58,795 nt of DNA from Sulfuricurvum sp. (lineage in GTDB: Bacteria > Campylobacterota > Campylobacteria > Campylobacterales > Sulfurimonadaceae), in assembly GCF_028713855.1 (NCBI RefSeq), contig NZ_JAQTNN010000018.1, positions 1 through 58,795 on the forward strand. Direction: 5' to 3'. The position numbers and the translations under genes were made by a program. This document shows positions 33,751 to 43,850 of this stretch, in pieces. The notes below the pieces were generated by a model. It was given only the letters and a program-made list of their open reading frames with translations. It ran no database searches and had not been told where the DNA came from. The stretch's first letter is position 1. Every line of letters starts with the position of its first letter.

Positions 33751-34868
33751 CGGCTCTCTCTAAATTTTCCTTGGCGCATCGCTTTGAGGACATTGGTGTA
33801 TTCTTCTTCGGTGATGTTGGCCATATCTAAAAATTCGTCTAGGTATGCAGGGCGCTGTTGATCGTATTTTTTGGCAATCTCAAAACCCTCTTCGCGGGTG
33901 AGTAATCCTGCTCGTACATCGGCACTGGCTTGATCGGTTCCCCGTCCGAATCCCCGTTTAACATACTTCATATGATCGTGGAGGGTTTCGAATTTGCATT
34001 CGTTTCCTTTGAACCCTTTGTAGTGACCCGGACGGTGTTCTTCACGCCAGTCATACTCTTTTTTGATAAATTCCATCTGCCGCTCATCATCCCAAAAGAG
34101 GTAATCCCCCAGATGCAAACCGACCACTCCGACCCGTTCGATATCTTCAAAGCTAGGGAGCTCAAACGGTTTGAGGTCTTTGCGGGTGATCTCGTCATCA
34201 ATCATTTGCTCGGGATAGAGTTTCGCAGAGACTTTTGTGAAATAGTCACGATCGAATTTTTGGACGTTATCTCTAAAATCGGCACGACCGCTGCTTTCGC
34301 ATACCGACTCTCCCCAAATGAGGAGCGGAATATTGAATTTTACGGCAATTTGGAGGGGAAATGCGCCCACACCCGCGTGACAATGCCAGCAGGAATCTCC
34401 GATTTTGTAAAATGATTTGACAAACAGTTTTTTGACCAACGCCTTGTTAGGGGTGAACATAATATGGTCGATTTCAAGTTTTTCGAGGGCATTTTCGAGG
34501 TTGTATTTGCCTGTTTCCGAATACCAGTTGTGATTGAAAGTGACGGCAAGGGGTTTCATACCGTATACTTTTTTGAGCACATGTAACTGGAAAACGCTGT
34601 CTTTTCCTCCGCTGATAGGGATAATACAGTCGTAATTGTCCCCGGCTCTCTCTTTGTACCCTTCTAATGTTTCGCGTAAAACCGCTTCACTTTTTTTCCA
34701 ATTGATTCGCATTTTTTGCTCTTGAGCGCGGCAGGCTAAACAGATTCCAAGTTCGTCAAATTGCATCCCTTCGTTGGAACTTGGCATACAGCAACGGGTA
34801 CAGTATTGAAGATAATCTTTGTAAAGAGGTTCGCCATACGTATCGGTAAAAGTCATTTGTTTGGTCAT
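33747..34868 (-). CDS. pseA: PseA-type N-acetyl sugar amidotransferase
   Basis: A 373-residue ATP-pyrophosphatase-fold enzyme. An N-terminal zinc knuckle uses YCTRCCMP (Cys23, 26, 27) and GICLACR (Cys43, 46). The PP-loop IPISGGKDSVFQLH (86-91) binds ATP. The remainder matches PseA/WbpG, which turn an N-acetyl group of a nonulosonic acid or uronic-acid sugar into an acetamidino group using ATP and ammonia. In Campylobacter, PseA is needed for the acetamidino form of pseudaminic acid. No HisH-like glutaminase lies beside it; an amidase gene follows with a four-base overlap. The gene begins directly after the acyltransferase stop. Confidence 0.87.
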   Translation of the reverse strand: MTKQMTFTDTYGEPLYKDYLQYCTRCCMPSSNEGMQFDELGICLACRAQEQKMRINWKKSEAVLRETLEGYKERAGDNYDCIIPISGGKDSVFQLHVLKKVYGMKPLAVTFNHNWYSETGKYNLENALEKLEIDHIMFTPNKALVKKLFVKSFYKIGDSCWHCHAGVGAFPLQIAVKFNIPLLIWGESVCESSGRADFRDNVQKFDRDYFTKVSAKLYPEQMIDDEITRKDLKPFELPSFEDIERVGVVGLHLGDYLFWDDERQMEFIKKEYDWREEHRPGHYKGFKGNECKFETLHDHMKYVKRGFGRGTDQASADVRAGLLTREEGFEIAKKYDQQRPAYLDEFLDMANITEEEYTNVLKAMRQGKFRESR

Positions 34869-35408
34869 TTAGGCTCCTTTTTTAGAAGTAGAGTTGATTA
34901 ATCCATATTCCACTATATCGGCAAATTGTCCATTTTTGAAAAGAGCATCACGCCGACGTCCCTCTTCGCTCATGCCAAGTTTGAGTGCAAGATGCTGCAT
35001 GCTGATATTTTCCGCATGAGTACCGCAGTAGAGGCGATGAAGTTTTAATGTGCTAAACGCATAATCGACCAACAGTGCTCCCGCTTCATACCCAATTCCT
35101 TGGCCGAAAACAGAAGGTTCGCCGATCAAAACGGCAAATTCGGCATTGCGGTTTTTAGCTGAGATTTGTTGAAGAGCAATATTGCCGATATGGCGGTCAT
35201 TTTCCCGTAAACAGATAGCAAAAACGGCATAACTCGGATTATCGGTGACACTCTCGATATAAGATTGTGCCATTTCACGCGTGTAAAGAGTATCACCGTG
35301 TGAGTTATAGAGGCACACTTCAGGATCATTCAGCCATGCAGGGTATGCGCCGTCTGCATCACGCAGTTCAAGCGGTCGTAAATAAATCCGTTCCCCCTCT
35401 AATCTCAT
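34869..35408 (-). CDS. GNAT-family N-acyltransferase
   Basis: A 179-residue acetyl-CoA-dependent acyltransferase of the RimJ/RimL-like type. It begins MRLEGERIYLRPLELRDADG; the acetyl-CoA site appears as SVFGQGIGYEAGALLVDYAF, and the C-terminal part has YCGTHAENISMQHLALKLGMSEEGRRRDAL. The start ATG 35408 overlaps the stop of the DegT gene (ATGA), which argues for it over an upstream ATG at 35432. It probably acylates the amino group introduced by the preceding aminotransferase. It is distinct from pseH in the same operon. Confidence 0.82.
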   Translation of the reverse strand: MRLEGERIYLRPLELRDADGAYPAWLNDPEVCLYNSHGDTLYTREMAQSYIESVTDNPSYAVFAICLRENDRHIGNIALQQISAKNRNAEFAVLIGEPSVFGQGIGYEAGALLVDYAFSTLKLHRLYCGTHAENISMQHLALKLGMSEEGRRRDALFKNGQFADIVEYGLINSTSKKGA

Positions 35409-36706
35409 AAAAGCTCCGCTTTGTTTTCCCATACTTTGGCGAAGGCTCGGATAACATCATCCATATCGTTGCGAGTCATCCCCGGACGCATAAATTCATG
35501 GGTAACGAGACGATTAAAATGCATCTCTTCGGTTATCGGACAGAGCCCTTTGGGGTAGGTAACATCGCTGAGGGTAAACGGGTATCCATCCCGTCCGAAT
35601 GCAATCTTCTCCTGATAAAGGGGCTGGAGGTAGAGCGGTTTGACATAGCCGTAGCCCAGCAGTACAACCGACTCTTCGCGTAACAGTGTCGGAGGGAGTT
35701 CGGCTTTTACTGCATCGATAAAACGGTTGCGGTGCATTAGTGCAACCTCCGCATCAAATTGCAACGGATGGACGTAAAAGGCGTGTTTTGCCCCCTCGCG
35801 GATTTTGGTCGGTTTCATGCAAGGGATTTGGGCTAATTTTTCATTCAGATAGGTGGTATTGTCCAATCGTTGGCTCAACAAAGATGGGAGCTTCTTCAAC
35901 TGGCAACGGGCAATGGCCGCTTCGATCTCAGTCATCCGGTAGTTATAACCGACCATGTTGATCAGTTCTGATTTGTCTTTTATTCCCCGTGCGGAGAGAA
36001 CCGCTTCGGCATGGTTTCGGATCAAACGGATTTTATCGGCTAAGGTATCATCATCGGTGACGATAATTCCCCCCTCACCGCTGTGGATATGTTTATGGTA
36101 GTTTAGCGAGTACACACCGATATCCCCCAATGTTCCTGCGTATTTACCGTCCAACATCGCTCCGGGGGCTTGCGCCGTATCTTCGATGACAAAAAGATTA
36201 TGTTTTTTAGCGAGGGTATTAATCGCGTCCGCATCATAAGGTTGACCGAAAATATCGACGACAATGATCGCTTTGGTTTTGGAGGTGATCTTAGCTTCGA
36301 TGCTTTTGATATCCAAACAATAAAAATCCTCTTCGATATCGGCGAAAATCGGGATAGCCCCGTACACCAATGCAGCGGTTGCCGATGCACTCATAGTATA
36401 CGCACTGACGATCACCTCATCTCCCGGACTGATTCCGCAGGCTCCGACGGCGGCATAAAGCCCCGATGTCGCGGAGTTCACACTGATGGCGTGTTTGACC
36501 CCGAAATACTCTGACCACTCCGCTTCGAGCGTGCGTACTTCGGGTCCACCGTAAAAATCATCATGCCATGTCCCTAAAAACGTAGAGAGTTTTCCACTGC
36601 GTAAAACACGCAGAACCGCCTCTTCTTCCTCGGCACCGATAGTATTATACGCGGGAAACGGAGTCGTACGGAGTTTTTCTCCGCCGTTTATGGCGAGTTT
36701 CTTCAT
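35405..36706 (-). CDS. DegT/DnrJ/EryC1/StrS-family sugar aminotransferase
   Basis: A 433-residue PLP-dependent aminotransferase. SATSGLYAAVGACGISPGDEVIVS binds cofactor phosphate, VIEDTAQAPGA carries the PLP-ring Asp, and YSLNYHKHIHSGEGGIIV contains the Schiff-base Lys. It differs clearly from pseC in the same operon, being longer with a different N-terminus (MKKLAINGGEKLR). It probably aminates a keto-sugar made by the Gfo/Idh oxidoreductase whose gene overlaps it by four bases. The substrate is unknown. Confidence 0.88.
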   Translation of the reverse strand: MKKLAINGGEKLRTTPFPAYNTIGAEEEEAVLRVLRSGKLSTFLGTWHDDFYGGPEVRTLEAEWSEYFGVKHAISVNSATSGLYAAVGACGISPGDEVIVSAYTMSASATAALVYGAIPIFADIEEDFYCLDIKSIEAKITSKTKAIIVVDIFGQPYDADAINTLAKKHNLFVIEDTAQAPGAMLDGKYAGTLGDIGVYSLNYHKHIHSGEGGIIVTDDDTLADKIRLIRNHAEAVLSARGIKDKSELINMVGYNYRMTEIEAAIARCQLKKLPSLLSQRLDNTTYLNEKLAQIPCMKPTKIREGAKHAFYVHPLQFDAEVALMHRNRFIDAVKAELPPTLLREESVVLLGYGYVKPLYLQPLYQEKIAFGRDGYPFTLSDVTYPKGLCPITEEMHFNRLVTHEFMRPGMTRNDMDDVIRAFAKVWENKAELL

Positions 36707-37653
36707 CGGTATACCTTTGTGAAAGTTTGAAAAATCAATTTGTGGATATGAAGGTGTTCTTTGAAAATTTCGCTGCAGGTTTGGTTGCTCTCACGGAGTA
36801 AAAATTCCAATGAATCGAGTGCATAGTGGCTAAGGTCGGTGGTGATGTCCTCTTGCAAAGCAAGGGTAAAATACCCCTCATATACGCTTGATGGAACACG
36901 AGCGTGTATTTCGATTTTTTCACCTCCATCAAGGATTTTGATAACCCCTTTTTCAAACCATAGAGTGAGCTCAAACAACGAATATTCAGGAGAGTGCAAA
37001 ACCGATATGGTTCCGCTCCCCTCTTTCAAGGATATTCCGAACTCACCGCACAGATCACCGTTGCAATGCGATGCTCCAAACGGTTTAATGGCATTCAAAC
37101 TTCCTAAAAAGTGGCTCAAAACTCCTAGCAGATGCGAGCCGTTATGGAGCAATCCTTTGGTGCATACCCCTTGAAAGCCGAGTGCTTTTCCAAACTCCCC
37201 ATTTTTTATTCGTGAAGCGAGAGCAATAAACGCACTGTTATATCGGCGCATGAGATGAATAAGAACTTTTTTATGGGTATGTTGGAGCATGCTAACGAGA
37301 GAATGAAACTCCTCTTTGGTAGCAACAATCGGTTTCTCGCACAATATCATGGAACAATCACTCCGCTGAATCAACGTCGCGAGATCGTGAAAATGTGCTG
37401 AGGTGGATGAGGAAATGGAAGCAATATCATAGTGATCATCTTCTCCAATATCATCGACCGAATAATACCGTTGTATTTCACCCCATCGTTCCATAAAGGC
37501 GAAAACATTGAGCTCGGAGGGCTCACATATGGCTTTTAGCTGCGTATCGGGGCATAATGCATAGGCATGAGCGTGACTGGCAATAGCGCTTGATGATGGA
37601 AAATCGATGAGTCCGCCGATACTGCCTGCGCCAATAATCAGTGCTTTATACAT
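36703..37653 (-). CDS. Gfo/Idh/MocA-family oxidoreductase
   Basis: A 316-residue NAD(P)-dependent sugar dehydrogenase. The N-terminal Rossmann motif is ALIIGAGSIGGLIDFPSSS, with an unusual long loop after it. The EKP motif (MILCEKPIVATKEE) holds the catalytic Lys, and VLIHLMRRYNSAF follows. The C-terminal domain (about 130-300) has GLLHNGSHLLGVL, where the His is a likely active-site residue. It would oxidise a sugar hydroxyl to a ketone for the DegT aminotransferase that follows. It overlaps the upstream gene by eight bases. Confidence 0.85.
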   Translation of the reverse strand: MYKALIIGAGSIGGLIDFPSSSAIASHAHAYALCPDTQLKAICEPSELNVFAFMERWGEIQRYYSVDDIGEDDHYDIASISSSTSAHFHDLATLIQRSDCSMILCEKPIVATKEEFHSLVSMLQHTHKKVLIHLMRRYNSAFIALASRIKNGEFGKALGFQGVCTKGLLHNGSHLLGVLSHFLGSLNAIKPFGASHCNGDLCGEFGISLKEGSGTISVLHSPEYSLFELTLWFEKGVIKILDGGEKIEIHARVPSSVYEGYFTLALQEDITTDLSHYALDSLEFLLRESNQTCSEIFKEHLHIHKLIFQTFTKVYR

Positions 37654-38650
37654 TTAGCTCTTTTACATATATAGTTTTTAAAAATAAAGCAAAATCCATA
37701 CCGAAATCATCTATGTGCAACGGTGAAGGGGAGAGAAGTTCTGAAGGAATTTTTGATAGCGTGCGAACTTGCCGCTCCCGAGGGAGGGGAAGTAAAAATT
37801 CTCTGTTTTTTGAAGGGAGGTACGAGAGGACAGGCCGCTCTAAAAGTGCGGCGATATAAAGTGCCATCGTATCGAATCCAATGATCATTTTTGCATTCAA
37901 AAGCTGATCGCTAAGATCAAACACTGTCGCTTCATTGATTTGGACGCGGATGTGAGGATAGGATTTCAAAATCTTTTTATACCCCGATCCGTTGTCACTG
38001 GGATGGAGGCGAATCGTGAGAGCTGCACATTCGAATTGATCAAAATTTTTGAGAATATCCTCTAGGGCACTGTATTGGGTAAATCCCCAGTAATTTTTAT
38101 CTCCATAGGTTCGAAGGGCTACCACATCAGTCGGTTCGCTCAAAAAGAGGAGGTTGTTGTTTGGGTGAAGCTCTTTTTGACGAGCTTGATTGATCATATC
38201 ACGTAAATGAAAGTTCGGAAGCGCTATTGGATTAGGGAGATTAAATGACTGGGCAAGCGAGAGTGCTTTTCCATCCGAAACAGCCGTAAAATCCCCTAGA
38301 TTATCCTTCCAACCGACATCCGGAAATCCGAACCGTTCACGATAATTGCTCCAATGATCCAAAAAGGCAACCGTAGGGATAGTGTGTTTTTTACAATAAG
38401 TGACGTACGGGCGTTCAATTTTATCCTGCCATCCGGTTCCGAACAACAGCATGTCGGGTTTGATAGAGGGAAGTTGTTTCTGAGGATCATCGATAGGGGT
38501 GAATGGGAGATTATATCGCTTACAAATATCCCCCATAGGGCTTTGTGGTATCGCAAAAATATGCCATGAAGCGTGCTCGAAATATTTGCGTATTAACGCG
38601 CAGAGTATCTCCGAACTTCCCGCATCATGGGATACGACCGCGATGTTCAT
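37646..38650 (-). CDS. unknown GT-B-like protein in the pse operon
   Basis: A 334-residue soluble protein I cannot assign to a named family. It starts MNIAVVSHDAGSSEIL, like the first Rossmann strand of a GT-B glycosyltransferase. The C-terminal half has LTIRLHPSD, followed by DLSDQLLNAKMIIGFDTMALYIAALLERPVLSYLP, which resembles the nucleotide-sugar half of CMP-sugar or KDO-type transferases and polysialyltransferases. ATG 38650 overlaps the pseI stop by four bases, so it is preferred over an upstream ATG at 38665. It could transfer or recycle the nonulosonic acid, but this is inference. Confidence 0.7.
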   Translation of the reverse strand: MNIAVVSHDAGSSEILCALIRKYFEHASWHIFAIPQSPMGDICKRYNLPFTPIDDPQKQLPSIKPDMLLFGTGWQDKIERPYVTYCKKHTIPTVAFLDHWSNYRERFGFPDVGWKDNLGDFTAVSDGKALSLAQSFNLPNPIALPNFHLRDMINQARQKELHPNNNLLFLSEPTDVVALRTYGDKNYWGFTQYSALEDILKNFDQFECAALTIRLHPSDNGSGYKKILKSYPHIRVQINEATVFDLSDQLLNAKMIIGFDTMALYIAALLERPVLSYLPSKNREFLLPLPRERQVRTLSKIPSELLSPSPLHIDDFGMDFALFLKTIYVKELNV

Positions 38651-39681
38651 CCGATATAATCCCATGACAATGGGGTTCCTTTTTTCACATCAGTTGTAAA
38701 ACTTTTCCCTATAATCTCTTTGAGATGTTTGGGCGACAATCCAAATCCGGGGCGGACAGAGCGGACGTTAGTAGCACTGATTATTCCACCTGCTTTTACA
38801 TCTTCGGCGATAAATAGACTGCGCGAAAATTCACGTGATTTCAAACTTTTCGGACTTAACTCGTAGGTCACTTGCCCCAAAAGTTTTTCGGTATCGCGCA
38901 CCGCATCCACCATCGCTTTAAACTCATGGGGTTCCAAACTAAACACACTGTCGGCACCCCCCATTTCCCGATCTAAAATAAAATGTTTCTCAATGACGCG
39001 AGCGCCCAAAGCGACAGCCGTGACAGGTGCAGCAAGGCTCATGGTGTGGTCGCTCAATCCCACATTCACCCCAAATCGATTTTTCATATCGTCTATGGTG
39101 AGGAGATTCATCTCCTCCAGCGCGGCAGGATAGGCGGAGGTACATTTGAGCAAAGTAATCTGATCATTCCCAACCCGTCGGCAGGCATCGAGTGCCTCTT
39201 CAATATCTATCAATGTCGCGATACCGGTGGAGATGATGATCGGTTTCCCCTTTGCAGCTGTATACTCGATGAGAGGAATATCGGTGATCTCAAAGCTCGC
39301 AATTTTATACGCCGGAACCTCCAACTCGGATAAAAAATCGACGGCTGTTGTATCGAATGGAGAAGAAAAAGCTTCCATTCCAAGGCTTTTAGCATGCTCA
39401 AAAAGGATAGGGTGCCACTCCCACGGTGTCATTGCCTCTGCGTAGAGATCGTGAAATTTTCGTTTGTCCCAGAGGGTCCCCTGTGAAATCGTAAACATGT
39501 CACTGTCACAATCGAGAGTAATCGTATCGGGTGTATAGGTTTGGAGCTTTATAGCATCGGCACCGGATTCTTTCATTGCTTTTATCGTTTCGAGTGCGAT
39601 ATCCAAAGAGCCATTGTGATTGGCGGAGAGTTCGGCGATGATAAAGACCTTTTCACTTGTATTATGGTTACCTATTATCAT
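38647..39681 (-). CDS. pseI: pseudaminic acid synthase
   Basis: A 344-residue NeuB-family enzyme that condenses 6-deoxy-AltdiNAc with phosphoenolpyruvate to make pseudaminic acid. The barrel domain (about 1-275) shows FIIAELSANHNGSLDIA, DAIKLQTYTPDTITLD, EAFSSPFD, KIASFEITDIPLI, ISTGIAT, LLKCTSAYPA, GLSDHT and VIEKHFILDR. A C-terminal SAF antifreeze-like domain (about 285-344) begins SREFSRSLFIAEDVKAGG. The length is typical. It overlaps pseH and the GT-B-like gene by four bases each. Confidence 0.95.
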   Translation of the reverse strand: MIIGNHNTSEKVFIIAELSANHNGSLDIALETIKAMKESGADAIKLQTYTPDTITLDCDSDMFTISQGTLWDKRKFHDLYAEAMTPWEWHPILFEHAKSLGMEAFSSPFDTTAVDFLSELEVPAYKIASFEITDIPLIEYTAAKGKPIIISTGIATLIDIEEALDACRRVGNDQITLLKCTSAYPAALEEMNLLTIDDMKNRFGVNVGLSDHTMSLAAPVTAVALGARVIEKHFILDREMGGADSVFSLEPHEFKAMVDAVRDTEKLLGQVTYELSPKSLKSREFSRSLFIAEDVKAGGIISATNVRSVRPGFGLSPKHLKEIIGKSFTTDVKKGTPLSWDYIG

Positions 39682-40145
39682 TTGTGCAGCTCCATTGTGA
39701 TCATTTCTCTCCCGTTATAGAGAGTTCGGTTCGTCTCGGTAAAATCGAATTTTTCGTATAAATGTTTAGCCCTATCATTGTCGGCAAAAACACTGGCTAT
39801 CAGGGTCATCAGTTTGAGCGTTGAGAACGCATACTCGATCAGCACACACATTAGGGACTCCCCGACACCGCGTATATCGGGATTCGTATAAATCCCGATT
39901 TCGGCTGAGGTTTGTGTTATATCAGTCAAATCGATTACACCGATATACTCACCCTCTCGCTGAACTAAAAAATAGCGTCTATCGGATCGTTGTTTGAGCG
40001 ATTCGATAAATTGCAGATGATTTTCCATCGAAATTACATCGTCATTTAGCATCCAATGACGAATATCGGGATGGTTACGCCACGATAACACTAATGTTAG
40101 CAGTTGCGTGTCAAGCGTTGTGAAATCGACTAATTGCATCGGCAT
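39678..40145 (-). CDS. pseH: PseH-type GNAT acetyltransferase
   Basis: A 155-residue N-acetyltransferase that acetylates the 4-amino group of UDP-4-amino-4,6-dideoxy-AltNAc. Typical features are WRNHPDIRHWM near the N-terminus, FLVQREGEYIGVIDLTDI, EIGIYTNPDIRGVGESLMCVLIEYAF (acetyl-CoA loop) and ASVFADNDRAKHLYEKFDF. The start overlaps the pseG end by 35 bases. ATG 40145 follows AAAGGAG with four bases between; an ATG two codons on, at 40139, is also possible. Confidence 0.9.
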   Translation of the reverse strand: MPMQLVDFTTLDTQLLTLVLSWRNHPDIRHWMLNDDVISMENHLQFIESLKQRSDRRYFLVQREGEYIGVIDLTDITQTSAEIGIYTNPDIRGVGESLMCVLIEYAFSTLKLMTLIASVFADNDRAKHLYEKFDFTETNRTLYNGREMITMELHK

Positions 40146-40974
40146 CCCACTCCTTTAAAACGACATAGTTCTTTTTTTGCAAATACTCAAACATATCTTT
40201 TTGATTAGAAGCTGTTTGGATGGCGATAAAGGGGATTTCCATAAAAAGAACCTCATGTACCATAACACTGGGGGTGATAATTGCTAAGCGGCTTTGGTTG
40301 AGCAGTTGAGCGATGAGACTTGAGTTTACCTGCAACGAGATATTCTTTTTCTCTTGCACAAAGGTTTCCAGTTCACTCAGATGGGGGTTTCCCGATGTTG
40401 TTACAATACAGATATCTAACTTATTACTCAATGTTTTAAGAATACGAAGTGTCATATTGGTAGGATCGGTTCCCCCCATGGAGATAAAAAGATCGTAGAG
40501 CTTTTCTCGTTTGATCTGTTTTTCGGTTTTAAACTCATCTCGAATCAGCGTATACTCCGCGCCGCATCGAAGTTCACAATACTCTGGAACTAATCCAGTA
40601 TAGCGGCTTTTATCCGCCGAAATGTTGTGGTTTAGGAGAATGTTGCAGTAGTGTTTTTCGTAGGTATCATCCAAACACAAGAGACTAACACCCGTTTGCT
40701 CTTTGATCTGCTTCTCCATGGTTGCATTGATATCATAATGGTCGATGATAAGCAAATCAATAGAGCAGGTGCGGATAAGATCAATCAGTTCTTCGGGATC
40801 GTTGGAGCTGAGGAGATGGACGGGATAGGGGATCTGATCGATGATATTCCCGCTCAATGCTTGGCATGCAAACATTACGTTATCATCGCTGTATTGCTGG
40901 GCTAACACCAAATCCCGCATAATGTGACCCAATCCGATAGTGCTCGAAGAGTCGGCACGGATAAGGAGATTCAT
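40111..40974 (-). CDS. pseG: UDP-2,4-diacetamido-2,4,6-trideoxy-beta-L-altropyranose hydrolase
   Basis: A 287-residue GT-B-fold hydrolase that removes UDP from the pseudaminic-acid precursor. The catalytic His lies in IGLGHIMRDLVLAQ. LLIIDHYDIN, LCLDDTYEKHYCNILLNHN and ISMGGTDPTN are family hallmarks, as is the C-terminal AIITPSVMVHEVLFMEIPFIAI. The length matches Campylobacter PseG (274) well. It is coupled by overlaps to pseF and pseH. Confidence 0.93.
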   Translation of the reverse strand: MNLLIRADSSSTIGLGHIMRDLVLAQQYSDDNVMFACQALSGNIIDQIPYPVHLLSSNDPEELIDLIRTCSIDLLIIDHYDINATMEKQIKEQTGVSLLCLDDTYEKHYCNILLNHNISADKSRYTGLVPEYCELRCGAEYTLIRDEFKTEKQIKREKLYDLFISMGGTDPTNMTLRILKTLSNKLDICIVTTSGNPHLSELETFVQEKKNISLQVNSSLIAQLLNQSRLAIITPSVMVHEVLFMEIPFIAIQTASNQKDMFEYLQKKNYVVLKEWDADAISRFHNA

Positions 40975-41657
40975 AGCGCTTGGAGCACTTTGTGCATCAA
41001 CTCGGCGCGCGTCCAGTCCTCTAACGTATCGATGTCCTGCACCAGATGACGCGGTAATACAATCGTTGTCGCCGCATCAGAGAAAATAGGTTTTCCCTCC
41101 AGCCATGCATCCGCCGTTCCCCAGTAAAATTGCCCCACATCGTGATACGCTTCTTCGAGATCTTGAGAACGCGTTGCGAAATGTTCCGGATAAAACATCG
41201 CTATATTCCCTTGCTCGTCACGCATAACCGCACGCTGAATCGGAAAAGGGAACGTCGTAACAGGAAAAGCATACTGTTTGTTATGAGTGATAAGGGCGTT
41301 ATAGGCATCAAGAATGTCTTCTGCGCGGATAAATGGCGCTGTTGCATAGATACAACAAGCGTAATTGATAACCGAATCGTTTTGAAGTGTTTGGATGGCG
41401 TGAGCAATAACGGGAATAGTCGCAGTGTGATCGTCGCTTAATTCTTTAGGACGGATAAAAGGAACTTCTGCGCCAAATGATCTGGCAACCTCAACGATCT
41501 CTTCATCATCCGTCGTTACGATGATACGATCAAACAGCCCCGATTCCTGAGCTGCTTTGATACTGTGTGCAATAATAGGCAAACCGGCAAAAGGTTTGAT
41601 ATTTTTACGGGGTATCCGTTTGCTCCCGCCTCTAGCAGGGATGATAGCTACACGCAT
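40971..41657 (-). CDS. pseF: pseudaminic acid cytidylyltransferase
   Basis: A 228-residue CMP-sugar synthetase that activates pseudaminic acid with CTP, giving the donor used by Maf. The N-terminal nucleotide-binding motif is AIIPARGGSKRIPRKNIKPFAG; IIVTTDDEEI and CCIYATAPFIRAEDI follow, and DIDTLEDWTRAE at the end is typical of CMP-sialate-type enzymes. It starts 10 bases after the pseC stop. Confidence 0.93.
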   Translation of the reverse strand: MRVAIIPARGGSKRIPRKNIKPFAGLPIIAHSIKAAQESGLFDRIIVTTDDEEIVEVARSFGAEVPFIRPKELSDDHTATIPVIAHAIQTLQNDSVINYACCIYATAPFIRAEDILDAYNALITHNKQYAFPVTTFPFPIQRAVMRDEQGNIAMFYPEHFATRSQDLEEAYHDVGQFYWGTADAWLEGKPIFSDAATTIVLPRHLVQDIDTLEDWTRAELMHKVLQAL

Positions 41658-41667
41658 CTATTCTCCT

Positions 41668-43847
<2,180 letters not shown>

Positions 43848-43850
43848 GTT

